Position numbers and translations under genes: made by a program. From a virus, in the IMG/VR virus record IMGVR_UViG_3300042465_005350, positions 1 to 31,848 of that record: a stretch of 31,848 nt of DNA, one strand, 5' to 3'. The first letter of the stretch is position 1. The number at the start of each line of letters is the position of its first letter. The notes beneath the pieces were generated by a model. It did not search any database. It was not told the origin of the DNA and was given only the letters and a program-made list of their open reading frames with translations. Positions 21,591-27,334 of the stretch are shown piece by piece.

Positions 21591-21972
21591 TTGTGTTCTC
21601 CTTTATTTTTGCTGCGGGTTCTGATACTGCCATAGCGTGTGCCTTTTTACAAGCGTAATTCATTGAAAAATATCTTTCTTCAAATGGTTTATCTTTACCT
21701 ATTTCCCATACCGCAAAAAATGGCGATTTGATTTGAACGAGCAATCCGTCAGCAAGTAGCTCATAAAGCTCCCTGTCGCTGGTGATTCCGCCCTTCTCGG
21801 TAAGTATTTCGGTGTTTGTGTATAGGTTTCCAAAATGAGTTTCTCTTCTATCTAGGATAGAGAGCTTGCCCATTGTGAATACTGTATACCAGCCATAATT
21901 GTGAGCGAAGGTTGGGTTATTAGTCTTCGACACATAAAATGCTGGGTTGTCTCTGGTTGCGTTATCTGCCAT
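21583..21972 (-). CDS. Hypothetical protein (129 aa)
   Basis: 129 residues, alpha/beta, no recognised domain. Notable aromatic segments 'NPTFAHNYGWYTVFTMGKLS' and 'IKSPFFAVWEIGKDKPFEERYFSMNY'. The start overlaps the upstream stop (TAATG) and the end overlaps the SSB start by 8 nt, so it is part of the same translated run. Confidence 0.55.
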   Translation of the reverse strand: MADNATRDNPAFYVSKTNNPTFAHNYGWYTVFTMGKLSILDRRETHFGNLYTNTEILTEKGGITSDRELYELLADGLLVQIKSPFFAVWEIGKDKPFEERYFSMNYACKKAHAMAVSEPAAKIKENTNV

Positions 21973-22205
21973 TAGACAAGCTCCTCTCCGTCATCATTCA
22001 ATACAACAGCTTCTCGCCTAATGTCCTTATCATTGGATTCTCTAATCCAATCGACAAAGTTAGCCATTACATACTCTAAGAATTCATCCTCGTCATACTC
22101 TTTGTCGTTTTCTTGGATAATCTCTAAGTATTGACCCAGAGTTTGCTTGGTGTCCCAAGTTATATTTAGTTGTGTGATTGTGTATTTTGTTAGCTTTGAT
22201 ACCAT
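21972..22205 (-). CDS. Hypothetical acidic protein (77 aa)
   Basis: 77 residues: beta strand start ('KYTITQLNITWD'), then a strongly acidic helix ('IIQENDKEYDEDEFLEYV') and 'VVLNDDGEELV' end. Acidic small phage proteins of this kind can mimic DNA or bind host enzymes, but no family is recognised and this is only speculation. Confidence 0.55.
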   Translation of the reverse strand: MVSKLTKYTITQLNITWDTKQTLGQYLEIIQENDKEYDEDEFLEYVMANFVDWIRESNDKDIRREAVVLNDDGEELV

Positions 22206-22208
22206 TTC

Positions 22209-22742
22209 CTATTCTCCTTTTCCTAATGGGAAGATATCAAACATATTGATATCGCTTTTATCCCAATCTACATATCCATCTTCATCAAAAACGCCACCAG
22301 CCTTTACCAACATTTCGTCAGTAATGTCCTGGCAGTTGTCCAAGAAGTTTCCGTCTTCATAAGAAGACTCACCAATAAAGCCCATACCTTCTTCGTAATA
22401 TCTGTGGCTAATCTTTAGCGTTGGATATTTCTCGCTAAAGGCAGTCCAGAAGTCACAGTTCGGACTCCAAGCGGTGTCAAAGCCTAGGCTAATCTTTCCA
22501 GCTTCAAAGACAACCTGAGTTTCGTCACCCAAGTCCCACTTAGTTCCCCAGTTAGAAACACGCCAGTCATACCAGTTTGGCTCATTTGACGGAGCTTTGG
22601 TGTCTACTAGCTCATCTGGCATTGGCACAAAATCATTCATCTGAAAGATTCCGTTGCTTTTGGTTCTTACAATCTTTTCTATCTGCTTGATAGTTAGTTG
22701 GTCTCCAATAATTTCTACTTCATTAGTTGTCCAATTTGGCAT
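22209..22742 (-). CDS. Api92/YubB-like ferredoxin-fold protein (DUF1281-type)
   Basis: Start set at 'MPNWTTNEVEIIG', the usual family start, preceded by AAAGGAGAAAGCATA; a longer frame upstream overlaps the neighbouring gene. 177 residues with 'FQMNDFVPMPDEL', 'YDWRVSNWGTKWD' and 'ISLGFDTAWSPNCDF', the hallmark 'PMP', 'NWGTKW' and 'TAWSP' blocks of the YubB/Api92-like family found on plasmids and phages. Function is unknown. It is the last gene of a tiny-gene cassette joined by repeated junctions. Confidence 0.75.
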   Translation of the reverse strand: MPNWTTNEVEIIGDQLTIKQIEKIVRTKSNGIFQMNDFVPMPDELVDTKAPSNEPNWYDWRVSNWGTKWDLGDETQVVFEAGKISLGFDTAWSPNCDFWTAFSEKYPTLKISHRYYEEGMGFIGESSYEDGNFLDNCQDITDEMLVKAGGVFDEDGYVDWDKSDINMFDIFPLGKGE

Positions 22743-22948
22743 TATGCTTTCTCCTTTTCTGTATTGAGCCTGTCCCAAAGTAGTTCCATAGCCCTCTCGT
22801 TATCCTTGTGTTCCTCGTAATTGGTTTTCCAATCCTCGATCTCGGTGTCCCAAACAGACCCGTAGAAGAACTTGTGGTCGGTGGTGTCTTGGTCAATCCA
22901 TAGCTTGCCGTCTTCAACGACAACTACGAAATGGTGTTGTAGTGACAT
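22742..22948 (-). CDS. Small conserved phage protein (68 aa), tiny-gene cassette
   Basis: 68 residues starting 'MSLQHHFVVVVEDGKLWIDQD', ending 'NTEKEKA'. The start is preceded by AAGGAGAACGCATA, whose codons are the C terminus of the upstream gene; the stop overlaps the next ATG (TAATG). The N-terminal 'HFVVVVEDGK' beta hairpin recurs in small phage proteins of unknown function. No catalytic motif. Confidence 0.6.
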   Translation of the reverse strand: MSLQHHFVVVVEDGKLWIDQDTTDHKFFYGSVWDTEIEDWKTNYEEHKDNERAMELLWDRLNTEKEKA

Positions 22949-23106
22949 TATGCGTTCTCCTTTTCTGGTGACTGTAGCTTGGCTACCCACCAATCGCTAT
23001 TGAAGCCGATTGACTCATCAGCCCACTTCTGGGCATTGTCGAATGAATCAAACATTCCGTAGTGCGTGAAGCCATCAAACGGACTCCCGCTTAGGACTAT
23101 ATACAT
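22948..23106 (-). CDS. Small conserved phage protein (52 aa), tiny-gene cassette
   Basis: 52 residues: 'MYIVLSGSPFDGFTHYGMF' and 'AQKWADESIGFNSDWWVAKL', ending 'SPEKENA'. The pattern 'SGSPFDGF-YG-F-----A--WA------DWWVA-L' resembles short phage proteins seen in many actinophages and plasmids, function unknown. Start and stop both lie in repeated TAATG junctions with the ribosome-binding site inside the upstream gene's last codons. Confidence 0.65.
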   Translation of the reverse strand: MYIVLSGSPFDGFTHYGMFDSFDNAQKWADESIGFNSDWWVAKLQSPEKENA

Positions 23107-23276
23107 TATGCGTTCTCCTCTTGCTTGATAGTCCAATCGACATCATCCCAGACGACATCAGACTTGGTTGCCAAGTTCCATTCGTCTAGCGTTTTGTTTA
23201 TCTTCTGATGGACTTGCTCACTGTTCTGAGCCTCAGTCCAAAACCTAAGCGTGATTTCTCCTGTGTATCCTGCCAT
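23106..23276 (-). CDS. Small hypothetical protein (56 aa), tiny-gene cassette
   Basis: 56 residues ('MAGYTGEITLRFWTEAQNSE' start, 'VVWDDVDWTIKQEENA' end) between two of the repeated junctions. Beta-alpha-beta like, acidic C-terminal part with paired Trp. The ribosome-binding site AAAGGAGAA lies in the previous gene's C-terminal codons. No named family. Confidence 0.65.
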   Translation of the reverse strand: MAGYTGEITLRFWTEAQNSEQVHQKINKTLDEWNLATKSDVVWDDVDWTIKQEENA

Positions 23277-23488
23277 TATGCGTTCTCCTTTTGAATCTGC
23301 TTGTAGTTATGAATAGAAAGCAACACAATTACCGCTGCGAAAGCTAGCAATCCTGCGTTTCCTATTCTGGTGGCAATTTGTGGTGTCTGATACAGGTCGT
23401 TAGTCCAGAACAAAATCTGGTTTACGATAGCATCAACGCCTGCCAGGAATAGGCAGACACTTGCGAATCTTTGGATGTTTCTAGTCAT
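23276..23488 (-). CDS. Two-helix membrane protein (70 aa), tiny-gene cassette
   Basis: Start set at 'MTRNIQRFASVCLF' with AAAGGGAAACC upstream; a longer frame overlaps the next gene out of frame and is rejected. 70 residues with hydrophobic segments about 7-25 ('RFASVCLFLAGVDAIVNQIL') and 41-59 ('NAGLLAFAAVIVLLSIHNY'), ending 'QIQKENA'. First gene of the repeated-junction cassette. Function unknown, host-membrane location likely. Confidence 0.6.
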   Translation of the reverse strand: MTRNIQRFASVCLFLAGVDAIVNQILFWTNDLYQTPQIATRIGNAGLLAFAAVIVLLSIHNYKQIQKENA

Positions 23489-23843
23489 TGGTTTCCCTTT
23501 CTTCTGTTGAGCATACGCAACTAAGTCGGCATTTGTCGGTTTCTCCTTTTTGCTTGTCGCAATCTTTACACCAATCGCCACGAAGGTCTTCGACAATCAG
23601 TCCGCACTCTGGGCAGTCTGACAAAAGCTCGTCGGTATACTCCTCTACGGCAATCTGTAAATCCCTGTAAATGCGGTCATAGTAATCAAGCATTGAAGCC
23701 CTGTAAACAATCGGGTCAAGTAGCTTTATTGCGGTACTTGGGTTGTAGTAGTGGTCGCAGGCGTTCACCATTGGATAGACATCATCAAGCATTGAGCAAT
23801 ACATCTCTTCTGCTTGGTGCTGTGGGATAATTTCGTAATTCAT
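23481..23843 (-). CDS. Zinc-ribbon-containing hypothetical protein (120 aa)
   Basis: 120 residues. A helical first part ('IIPQHQAEEMYCSMLDDVYPM', 'IYRDLQIAVEEYTDELLSD') leads to a zinc ribbon-like pair 'DCPECGLIVEDLRGDWCKDCDK', then two more cysteines ('KCRLSCVC'). Metal binding is likely; function unknown. Its ATG overlaps the upstream stop (ATGA) and its end overlaps the next gene by 8 nt. Confidence 0.6.
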   Translation of the reverse strand: MNYEIIPQHQAEEMYCSMLDDVYPMVNACDHYYNPSTAIKLLDPIVYRASMLDYYDRIYRDLQIAVEEYTDELLSDCPECGLIVEDLRGDWCKDCDKQKGETDKCRLSCVCSTEERETND

Positions 23844-24022
23844 TCTGAGAACCTACTTCCTGCGTTGTCAATCTCTGCGTCTTGCTTGAATAGCGATTTA
23901 GCTTCCTCTGGGGTGTAGCCGTAGTAGGTCTTCCAATAAAGGAATTCCTCTCCGTAGTAATTGACCATCATCGCCGATAGCTTCAAAGCTCCGTCGTAGT
24001 TTCTTGAAATTGTGATACTCAT
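23840..24022 (-). CDS. Small hypothetical protein (60 aa)
   Basis: Start chosen at 'MSITISRNYDG' with AAAGGAGAGTGTT directly upstream; an in-frame ATG ten codons earlier lies in the promoter/leader region. 60 residues, helical second half 'YTPEEAKSLFKQDAEIDNAG'. Its 'EEFLYWKTYYGYTPEEAKSLF' part resembles short phage proteins of unknown role. First gene after a candidate promoter (24051-24079). Confidence 0.6.
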   Translation of the reverse strand: MSITISRNYDGALKLSAMMVNYYGEEFLYWKTYYGYTPEEAKSLFKQDAEIDNAGSRFSE

Positions 24023-24044
24023 AACACTCTCCTTTTGTTGTGTT

Positions 24045-24057
24045 GTATTCAAAATAC
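24045..24057. promoter_or_regulatory. Palindrome GTATT-N3-AATAC upstream of the gene at 24022
   Basis: Perfect 5-bp arms overlapping the candidate -10 box; on the - strand followed by AACACAACA and an AAAGGAG ribosome-binding site. The same arrangement is found at 16023-16035. Confidence 0.4.
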
Positions 24058-24079
24058 TATTTCTTGTCTAACTTGTCAA
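24051..24079 (-). promoter_or_regulatory. Candidate sigma-70-type promoter, leftward
   Basis: -35 TTGACA (24079-24074) and -10 TATTTT (24056-24051) are separated by 17 nt. The -35 lies in the last codons of the upstream gene. Transcription would start just upstream of the gene at 24022 and run into the tiny-gene cassette. Confidence 0.5.
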
Positions 24080-24314
24080 GCCACTTTAGAAAGTCCTTGG
24101 TGATTGTTGAGACAGTCAGAGCTTGGGTTTCCCCTGTAAATAAGCCCTCTTGATCGTTCCAACCGACATTCCCATTGACATCACCCAAGATGAATTCACC
24201 TTTGGTTGTGTCAATTACGAACATTCCTGGATACTCGTAGCTTGCCCTAATCACCTTCGGATGTCTCGTTAGCGAGATAATCATCAGGTTTTTGTTTCTG
24301 TGAATCGTGTCCAT
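24057..24314 (-). CDS. Hypothetical protein (85 aa)
   Basis: 85 residues, beta-rich ('VIRASYEYPGMFVIDTTKGEFILGD'-type strands) with a helical C terminus ('TITKDFLKWLDKLDKK'). No recognised family. AAGGAGAAAAA ribosome-binding site before the ATG. The 3' end carries the -35 element of the promoter described at 24051. Confidence 0.55.
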   Translation of the reverse strand: MDTIHRNKNLMIISLTRHPKVIRASYEYPGMFVIDTTKGEFILGDVNGNVGWNDQEGLFTGETQALTVSTITKDFLKWLDKLDKK

Positions 24315-24323
24315 TTTTTCTCC

Positions 24324-24794
24324 TTACCAGCTTGACTGATAGTAAAAGTCATACTCGTTGAATTGTGGTGAGCGAAGGTATTTCTCAATTCGGTTCTCCG
24401 TCTTCTGGAGTCCCTCAAAATACCATTCGTCATACTGCGTTGTGCCAAAGAAGAATCCTTCTGAGGTTGGCAGTAGGTCGTGAGCGAGTTCCTTCTTCTC
24501 AAGAACTTGCTTACAGGTGTCGGCTAGCTCCTTTAGAGCTTCTCGTGATACATAGTATTCGGCGCAGTTGTCTTCGCCGTTTTGAGCATTCTTGACGAAC
24601 CAGTTGTGAATTGCGTTCTCCTTGCGCCAGTAGATAACAGGAATGCTGATTGTCATAGATAGCATTTCGGGGTCTAACTGGTCTGGGGTCAGTTCTAGGG
24701 TCTCTAAAACTTCGTCAAACACTTCTGGATTCTTTTGGTAATACTCATTGTTTGCTACATAGGTTTTTGCTTTTAGATACATATCTAGTCCCAT
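24324..24794 (-). CDS. Conserved phage protein ('MGLDMYL' family, 156 aa)
   Basis: 156 residues with 'MGLDMYLKAKTYV', 'YWRKENAIHNWFVKNAQNGEDNC', 'EGFFFGTTQYDEWYFEGLQKT' and a 'YYQSSW' C terminus. These blocks define a family very widespread in phages and prophages, whose function is unknown. The conserved 'WRK-N-IH-WF' and 'FFFG--YD--Y' segments suggest a ligand-binding site. Strong ribosome-binding site AAAGGAGAAAC. Confidence 0.75.
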   Translation of the reverse strand: MGLDMYLKAKTYVANNEYYQKNPEVFDEVLETLELTPDQLDPEMLSMTISIPVIYWRKENAIHNWFVKNAQNGEDNCAEYYVSREALKELADTCKQVLEKKELAHDLLPTSEGFFFGTTQYDEWYFEGLQKTENRIEKYLRSPQFNEYDFYYQSSW

Positions 24795-24817
24795 TTTGTT
24801 TCTCCTTTTGTTTGTGT

Positions 24818-25003
24818 TTAGTATCGGGTGATTTGGGTAATCATTGACTTATTGAAATCTTTGGCAGTCAATACTTCGTAGATTGCGACATCAATTTCAT
24901 TGGCGTGGACTGAGAATTCTTTGTGAGTTCCCTCATCATAGATTCTGATAATCCAAAGGTTTTTGCCATTGGTGTCTTCGGTTGGAATTAGTTCTCGTTC
25001 CAT
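24818..25003 (-). CDS. Small hypothetical protein (61 aa)
   Basis: 61 residues: 'MERELIPTEDTNGKNLWIIRIYDEGTHKEF' and 'DVAIYEVLTAKDFNKSMITQ'. A single alpha/beta unit, no named family. Ribosome-binding site AAAGGAGAACC. It is the first gene downstream of the candidate promoter at 25048-25076. Confidence 0.55.
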   Translation of the reverse strand: MERELIPTEDTNGKNLWIIRIYDEGTHKEFSVHANEIDVAIYEVLTAKDFNKSMITQITRY

Positions 25004-25047
25004 TTTGGTTCTCCTTTTGTTGAATGTTATTTTGTTTCTAGGTTTAT

Positions 25048-25076
25048 TGTATAGAAAAATGTTGCTTTTGTGTGAA
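25048..25076 (-). promoter_or_regulatory. Candidate sigma-70-type promoter for the small-gene run, leftward
   Basis: -35 TTCACA (25076-25071) and -10 TATACA (25053-25048), spacer 17 nt. Start expected near 25041, giving a leader of about 38 nt with an AAAGGAG site before the ATG at 25003. It lies in the 252-base gap that separates the amidotransferase from the small genes. Confidence 0.45.
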
Positions 25077-25120
25077 ATTGTTGTGTTTTTGTTGGTGCGT
25101 GTCGTGGGTTTTTTGGGTTG

Positions 25121-25163
25121 AAATCATCAAATATGCCCTGTTTCTGAACATATTTGATTATTT
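25121..25163. repeat. 15-bp inverted repeat in the gap after the amidotransferase gene
   Basis: AAATCATCAAATATG (25121-25135) and CATATTTGATTATTT (25149-25163) are inverted with 14 of 15 positions matching, spacer 13 nt. CATATTTGATTA also occurs at 16039-16050 near the Sak4-like gene. It may be an operator or processing site; there is no U-tract typical of a terminator. Confidence 0.7.
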
Positions 25164-25190
25164 CGGGGGTGGTTTTCACTACATACTATT

Positions 25191-25222
25191 TATATATATT
25201 ATTTATTATTATAATATATATA
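25191..25222. repeat. AT-only 12-bp inverted repeat
   Basis: Arms 25191-25202 and 25211-25222 are perfectly complementary and consist only of A and T, with an 8-nt loop. It lies 34 bases past the amidotransferase stop (read leftward). Possible easily melted or cruciform-forming element, or a weak terminator. Confidence 0.7.
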
Positions 25223-25255
25223 GAAATAATGTAGAGTGAGAGCCAAAAACGAAAA

Positions 25256-26332
25256 TTACATTTTCGCTGAGTGGATGTTCCACCAAGATTTGGTGAAATC
25301 GTCGAGCTGGGAATTCGATAGATAACCCAACTCTGCGAAGTCATCTACCGAACCCATAAAGCTTCCATACTCGTCGAAGTATTCTCCATACTCATTACAG
25401 TAGTAATCGGCTACTCTTGGATACCCGTAATATCCTGGGTCATTGAGAGTTCCGAAACTAGGGTCTGACTCGCTGTCGTAATACCCTGTTAGGTCTTCGC
25501 CGTAGTAATCGGCAGGTTGCCCAACATTTGGCATTTGGTCATACCAGTCATCTAGGTAATCTACTGGCTTGGAGTGACCGCCAGCAGTCATAGAACGGAA
25601 GCCTGCGTAGTTGTAGCTAAACTTCTGAACATACTTCGGGTCGATCTCGGGCAAGGTCTCTACATTGACTAGCGAGCCATTCTCGATAGTAAGCAGGGTC
25701 TTTTCTGAGATTACTTCTGTATAGATTGGATAGATACCGATTGACTCTAGGGCGATTAGCAACATAGCTTCTGTTGAAGCGAATACGAAACTGCCGTCCT
25801 TGAGGATAGCGATACATAGCGGTGAGTGAGTGATACGAGCAACCTTGAGAGTTAGTCGGTCATTGTCATCTAGCCACGCAATAGAAGCGTCTCCGTCTAG
25901 CTTGTCGAAGCTGTCGGTGTTACGCTCGAATGTTTGTAGCAACGCTGGGATAACGCTGGAATCTACTTCTGGCAAGGTGAACGGAATCTCGCCGCGAACC
26001 ATATCGTGATTGTAGATAACGCCATTGTGAACCAGAGCAACTGACTTGTCGGGAGACAATACAGGGTGGTTGTTGGCATTGTTGCTTGTAGAGCCGTGGG
26101 TAGCGTAGCGAGTGTGTAGGACTGCTACACGAGTGCCACGAGACATTGGCTTCATTGAGAGTTGTGCGCCTGAAGCGTCACGCTTGAAGATACCCGACGC
26201 AGTGCTTGACTGCCACGCATAACCTGAAGCCTGATTGCCTCTAACATCCATCTCTCGCAATAGAGCCTTAGCTAACTTGCGGGGTTGAATTCTTGAATTT
26301 TCTGATAATGAATAACCTGCGATTGAACACAT
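25256..26332 (-). CDS. Class-II glutamine amidotransferase (Ntn-type) with Tyr/Asp-rich tail
   Basis: 358 residues. The start is set at 'MCSIAGY' because these enzymes need Cys at position 2 as catalytic nucleophile; an in-frame GTG three codons earlier overlaps the ribosome-binding site. Residues matching the family: C2, 'HTRYATHG' (R75), 'NNHPV' (88-91), 'VHNGVIYN' (N103) and 'EVDSS' (D124). It would release ammonia from glutamine for a partner synthetase; no synthetase domain is fused. Residues about 260-330 are rich in Tyr, Asp and Gly ('DYYGEDLTGYYDSESD'), an unusual tail. A plausible partner is the amidoligase at 27543, across the hub. Confidence 0.8.
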   Translation of the reverse strand: MCSIAGYSLSENSRIQPRKLAKALLREMDVRGNQASGYAWQSSTASGIFKRDASGAQLSMKPMSRGTRVAVLHTRYATHGSTSNNANNHPVLSPDKSVALVHNGVIYNHDMVRGEIPFTLPEVDSSVIPALLQTFERNTDSFDKLDGDASIAWLDDNDRLTLKVARITHSPLCIAILKDGSFVFASTEAMLLIALESIGIYPIYTEVISEKTLLTIENGSLVNVETLPEIDPKYVQKFSYNYAGFRSMTAGGHSKPVDYLDDWYDQMPNVGQPADYYGEDLTGYYDSESDPSFGTLNDPGYYGYPRVADYYCNEYGEYFDEYGSFMGSVDDFAELGYLSNSQLDDFTKSWWNIHSAKM

Positions 26333-26381
26333 AATTATCACCTTTACTTTCTTTTTGTCTATGTTTACTTGTTATATATAT

Positions 26382-26410
26382 AGTTTACTGAATAACACTT
26401 ATTATGTCAA
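26382..26410 (-). promoter_or_regulatory. Strong leftward promoter for the early run
   Basis: -35 TTGACA (26410-26405) and -10 TAAACT (26387-26382), spacer 17 nt. The spacer contains AATAA-N3-TTATT, an operator-like palindrome. Start expected near 26375, about 43 nt before the amidotransferase ATG at 26332, which has an AAAGGTGA ribosome-binding site. Confidence 0.65.
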
Positions 26411-26484
26411 GTTGATTCAGATTTTTTTTGAGAATTCTTTTGAAGAATTTTTTTGAAGGAATTTTTTCCTTGGGAAGTTTTTGA

Positions 26485-26547
26485 GTTCCGCATAAAGCTT
26501 TTCACTAAAGAATGAGAGTTAGAAAGCTACTTGACTCTATGCGGAAC
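26485..26547. repeat. 10-bp perfect inverted repeat with nested arms
   Basis: GTTCCGCATA (26485-26494) and TATGCGGAAC (26538-26547) are perfect complements with 43 nt between; AGCTTT and AAAGCT inside form a nested 6-bp pair. The sequence could extrude as a branched hairpin or be a binding site for a dimer. Confidence 0.7.
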
Positions 26548-26736
26548 AGTTCGGCACTTGTGCCTAAAATGGAGGCTATACGAATAAAATTCGATTGTCA
26601 AGTGTAAATGGCTGAGGGGGGTCAGACCATCACAGCTTCTCCTTCATCTGTAATAACTACTCTACACCCCACAGACCACCGCAGACCAGTATGGAAACCT
26701 ACAAATTATGTGCCTAAAGTTTGTGCCGTGTCGCTA

Positions 26737-26765
26737 TTGACAAAGGTTGAAAACCTTGGTAAACT
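26737..26765 (+). promoter_or_regulatory. Rightward promoter inside the hub
   Basis: -35 TTGACA (26737-26742) and -10 TAAACT (26760-26765), spacer 17 nt, the same boxes and spacing as the leftward promoter. The spacer contains the palindrome AAGGTT-N3-AACCTT (26743-26757). A transcript from about 26772 would cross the iteron array; no gene begins soon after, so it may give a non-coding RNA or a long leader. Confidence 0.6.
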
Positions 26766-26810
26766 AAAAGGGTGGTAGGGCGGGGAAAGCCTTTATACCC
26801 AAGTGACCAT

Positions 26811-26923
26811 CCCGCCACAAGGCGCTCGCGAAATGAAGTCACAGGAGACTCGTAGACCGCCGAACACGGCTCCGGCTAGGTTATCACACCAGAGAAGGGG
26901 CTAAACCCCGCCACAAGGCGCTC
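26811..26923 (+). repeat. 17-bp direct repeat CCCGCCACAAGGCGCTC (2 copies)
   Basis: Exact copies at 26811-26827 and 26907-26923, start to start 96 bases apart. The second is preceded by GGGGCTAAACCCC (26897-26909), a small hairpin. Within the transcript expected from 26772. Function unknown. Confidence 0.75.
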
Positions 26924-26940
26924 AGGGCCTTAGAGCCGAA

Positions 26941-27129
26941 TTTGGGAACTCGCGCTGGTGTTGCCCACCCACAAAAAAAGCGCGGAACAGTTTGGGATTT
27001 GGGAAATCGCGAGCGCTCTTGGGCACTAGAACCGATTTGGGAATTCGAGCGCTGGCAGGCACGATTTGGGAATTCGCGAGAGCGCAGGCACAAAAAAGTC
27101 CATTTGGGAATTCGCGCTGGCGCTGGCAC
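26941..27129 (+). repeat. Iteron-like array, five copies of TTTGGGAANTCGCG
   Basis: Copies start at 26941, 26998, 27036, 27065 and 27103 (start-to-start distances 57, 38, 29, 38). The core is TTTGGGAA-[C/A/T]-TCGCG or TCGAG, most followed by GCGC-[T/A]-GG and some by GGCAC and an A-run (ACAAAAAA). Such arrays serve as initiator-binding iterons in replication origins. That role is inferred; the spacers are too short and variable for CRISPR. Confidence 0.75.
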
Positions 27130-27133
27130 ATAC

Positions 27134-27161
27134 GCGGGCACTCGCCCGCTGGCTCGCGGGC
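27134..27161. repeat. Three alternating GCGGGC / GCCCGC / GCGGGC arms
   Basis: GCGGGC (27134-27139), GCCCGC (27144-27149) and GCGGGC (27156-27161). The middle arm can pair with either neighbour, so two mutually exclusive hairpins are possible in RNA. Confidence 0.6.
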
Positions 27162-27286
27162 AGATCGAAATCGGGCGGTTTCGCAGCTGAGAGTTGGCTG
27201 GGAGATTCCTGAGAGTTTCCTGATAGAACAAGTGTTCGAGAGACCGCGCTCGCAAAATCGAACAAGTGTCCAAAACGCGGGCGGGC

Positions 27287-27301
27287 GTTTACTAGGTAAA
27301 C
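27287..27301. promoter_or_regulatory. Operator-like palindrome GTTTAC-N3-GTAAAC
   Basis: Perfect 6-bp arms around TAG. GTTTAC half-sites also occur at 26363 and 26383 (20 bases apart, the second overlapping the leftward -10) and, reversed, at 26759 over the rightward -10. Confidence 0.45.
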
Positions 27302-27334
27302 ATTAGATAACAATTTGATTACAACGCTTGACTT

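Larger units (their letters stand above)
22740..23292 (-). repeat. Four repeated gene junctions: KENA codons, ribosome-binding site and TAATG
   Basis: On the - strand the junctions at 22740-22757, 22946-22964, 23104-23120 and 23274-23292 share (A)AAGGAGAACGCATAATG (GAGGAG in one; AAAGC in another). The same bases are the last codons of the upstream gene (-EKEKA, -EKENA, -QEENA, -QKENA plus TAA), the ribosome-binding site, and the next ATG. Confidence 0.85.

Noticed and set aside
26833-26904. 23-residue basic peptide starting at 26833
   Set aside because: No ribosome-binding site, very short, and located within a hairpin-rich sequence; not supportable as a gene.
26941-27129. CRISPR array
   Set aside because: Repeats are short and imperfect, spacing is irregular (29 to 57 nt start to start), there are no unique spacers of uniform length and no cas genes apart from a phage Cas4-like nuclease, which belongs to recombination.
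26884-27313. Open frames through the iteron region on both strands
   Set aside because: They repeat the iteron sequence in several frames, lack ribosome-binding sites and show no protein-like composition; the DNA repeats explain them.
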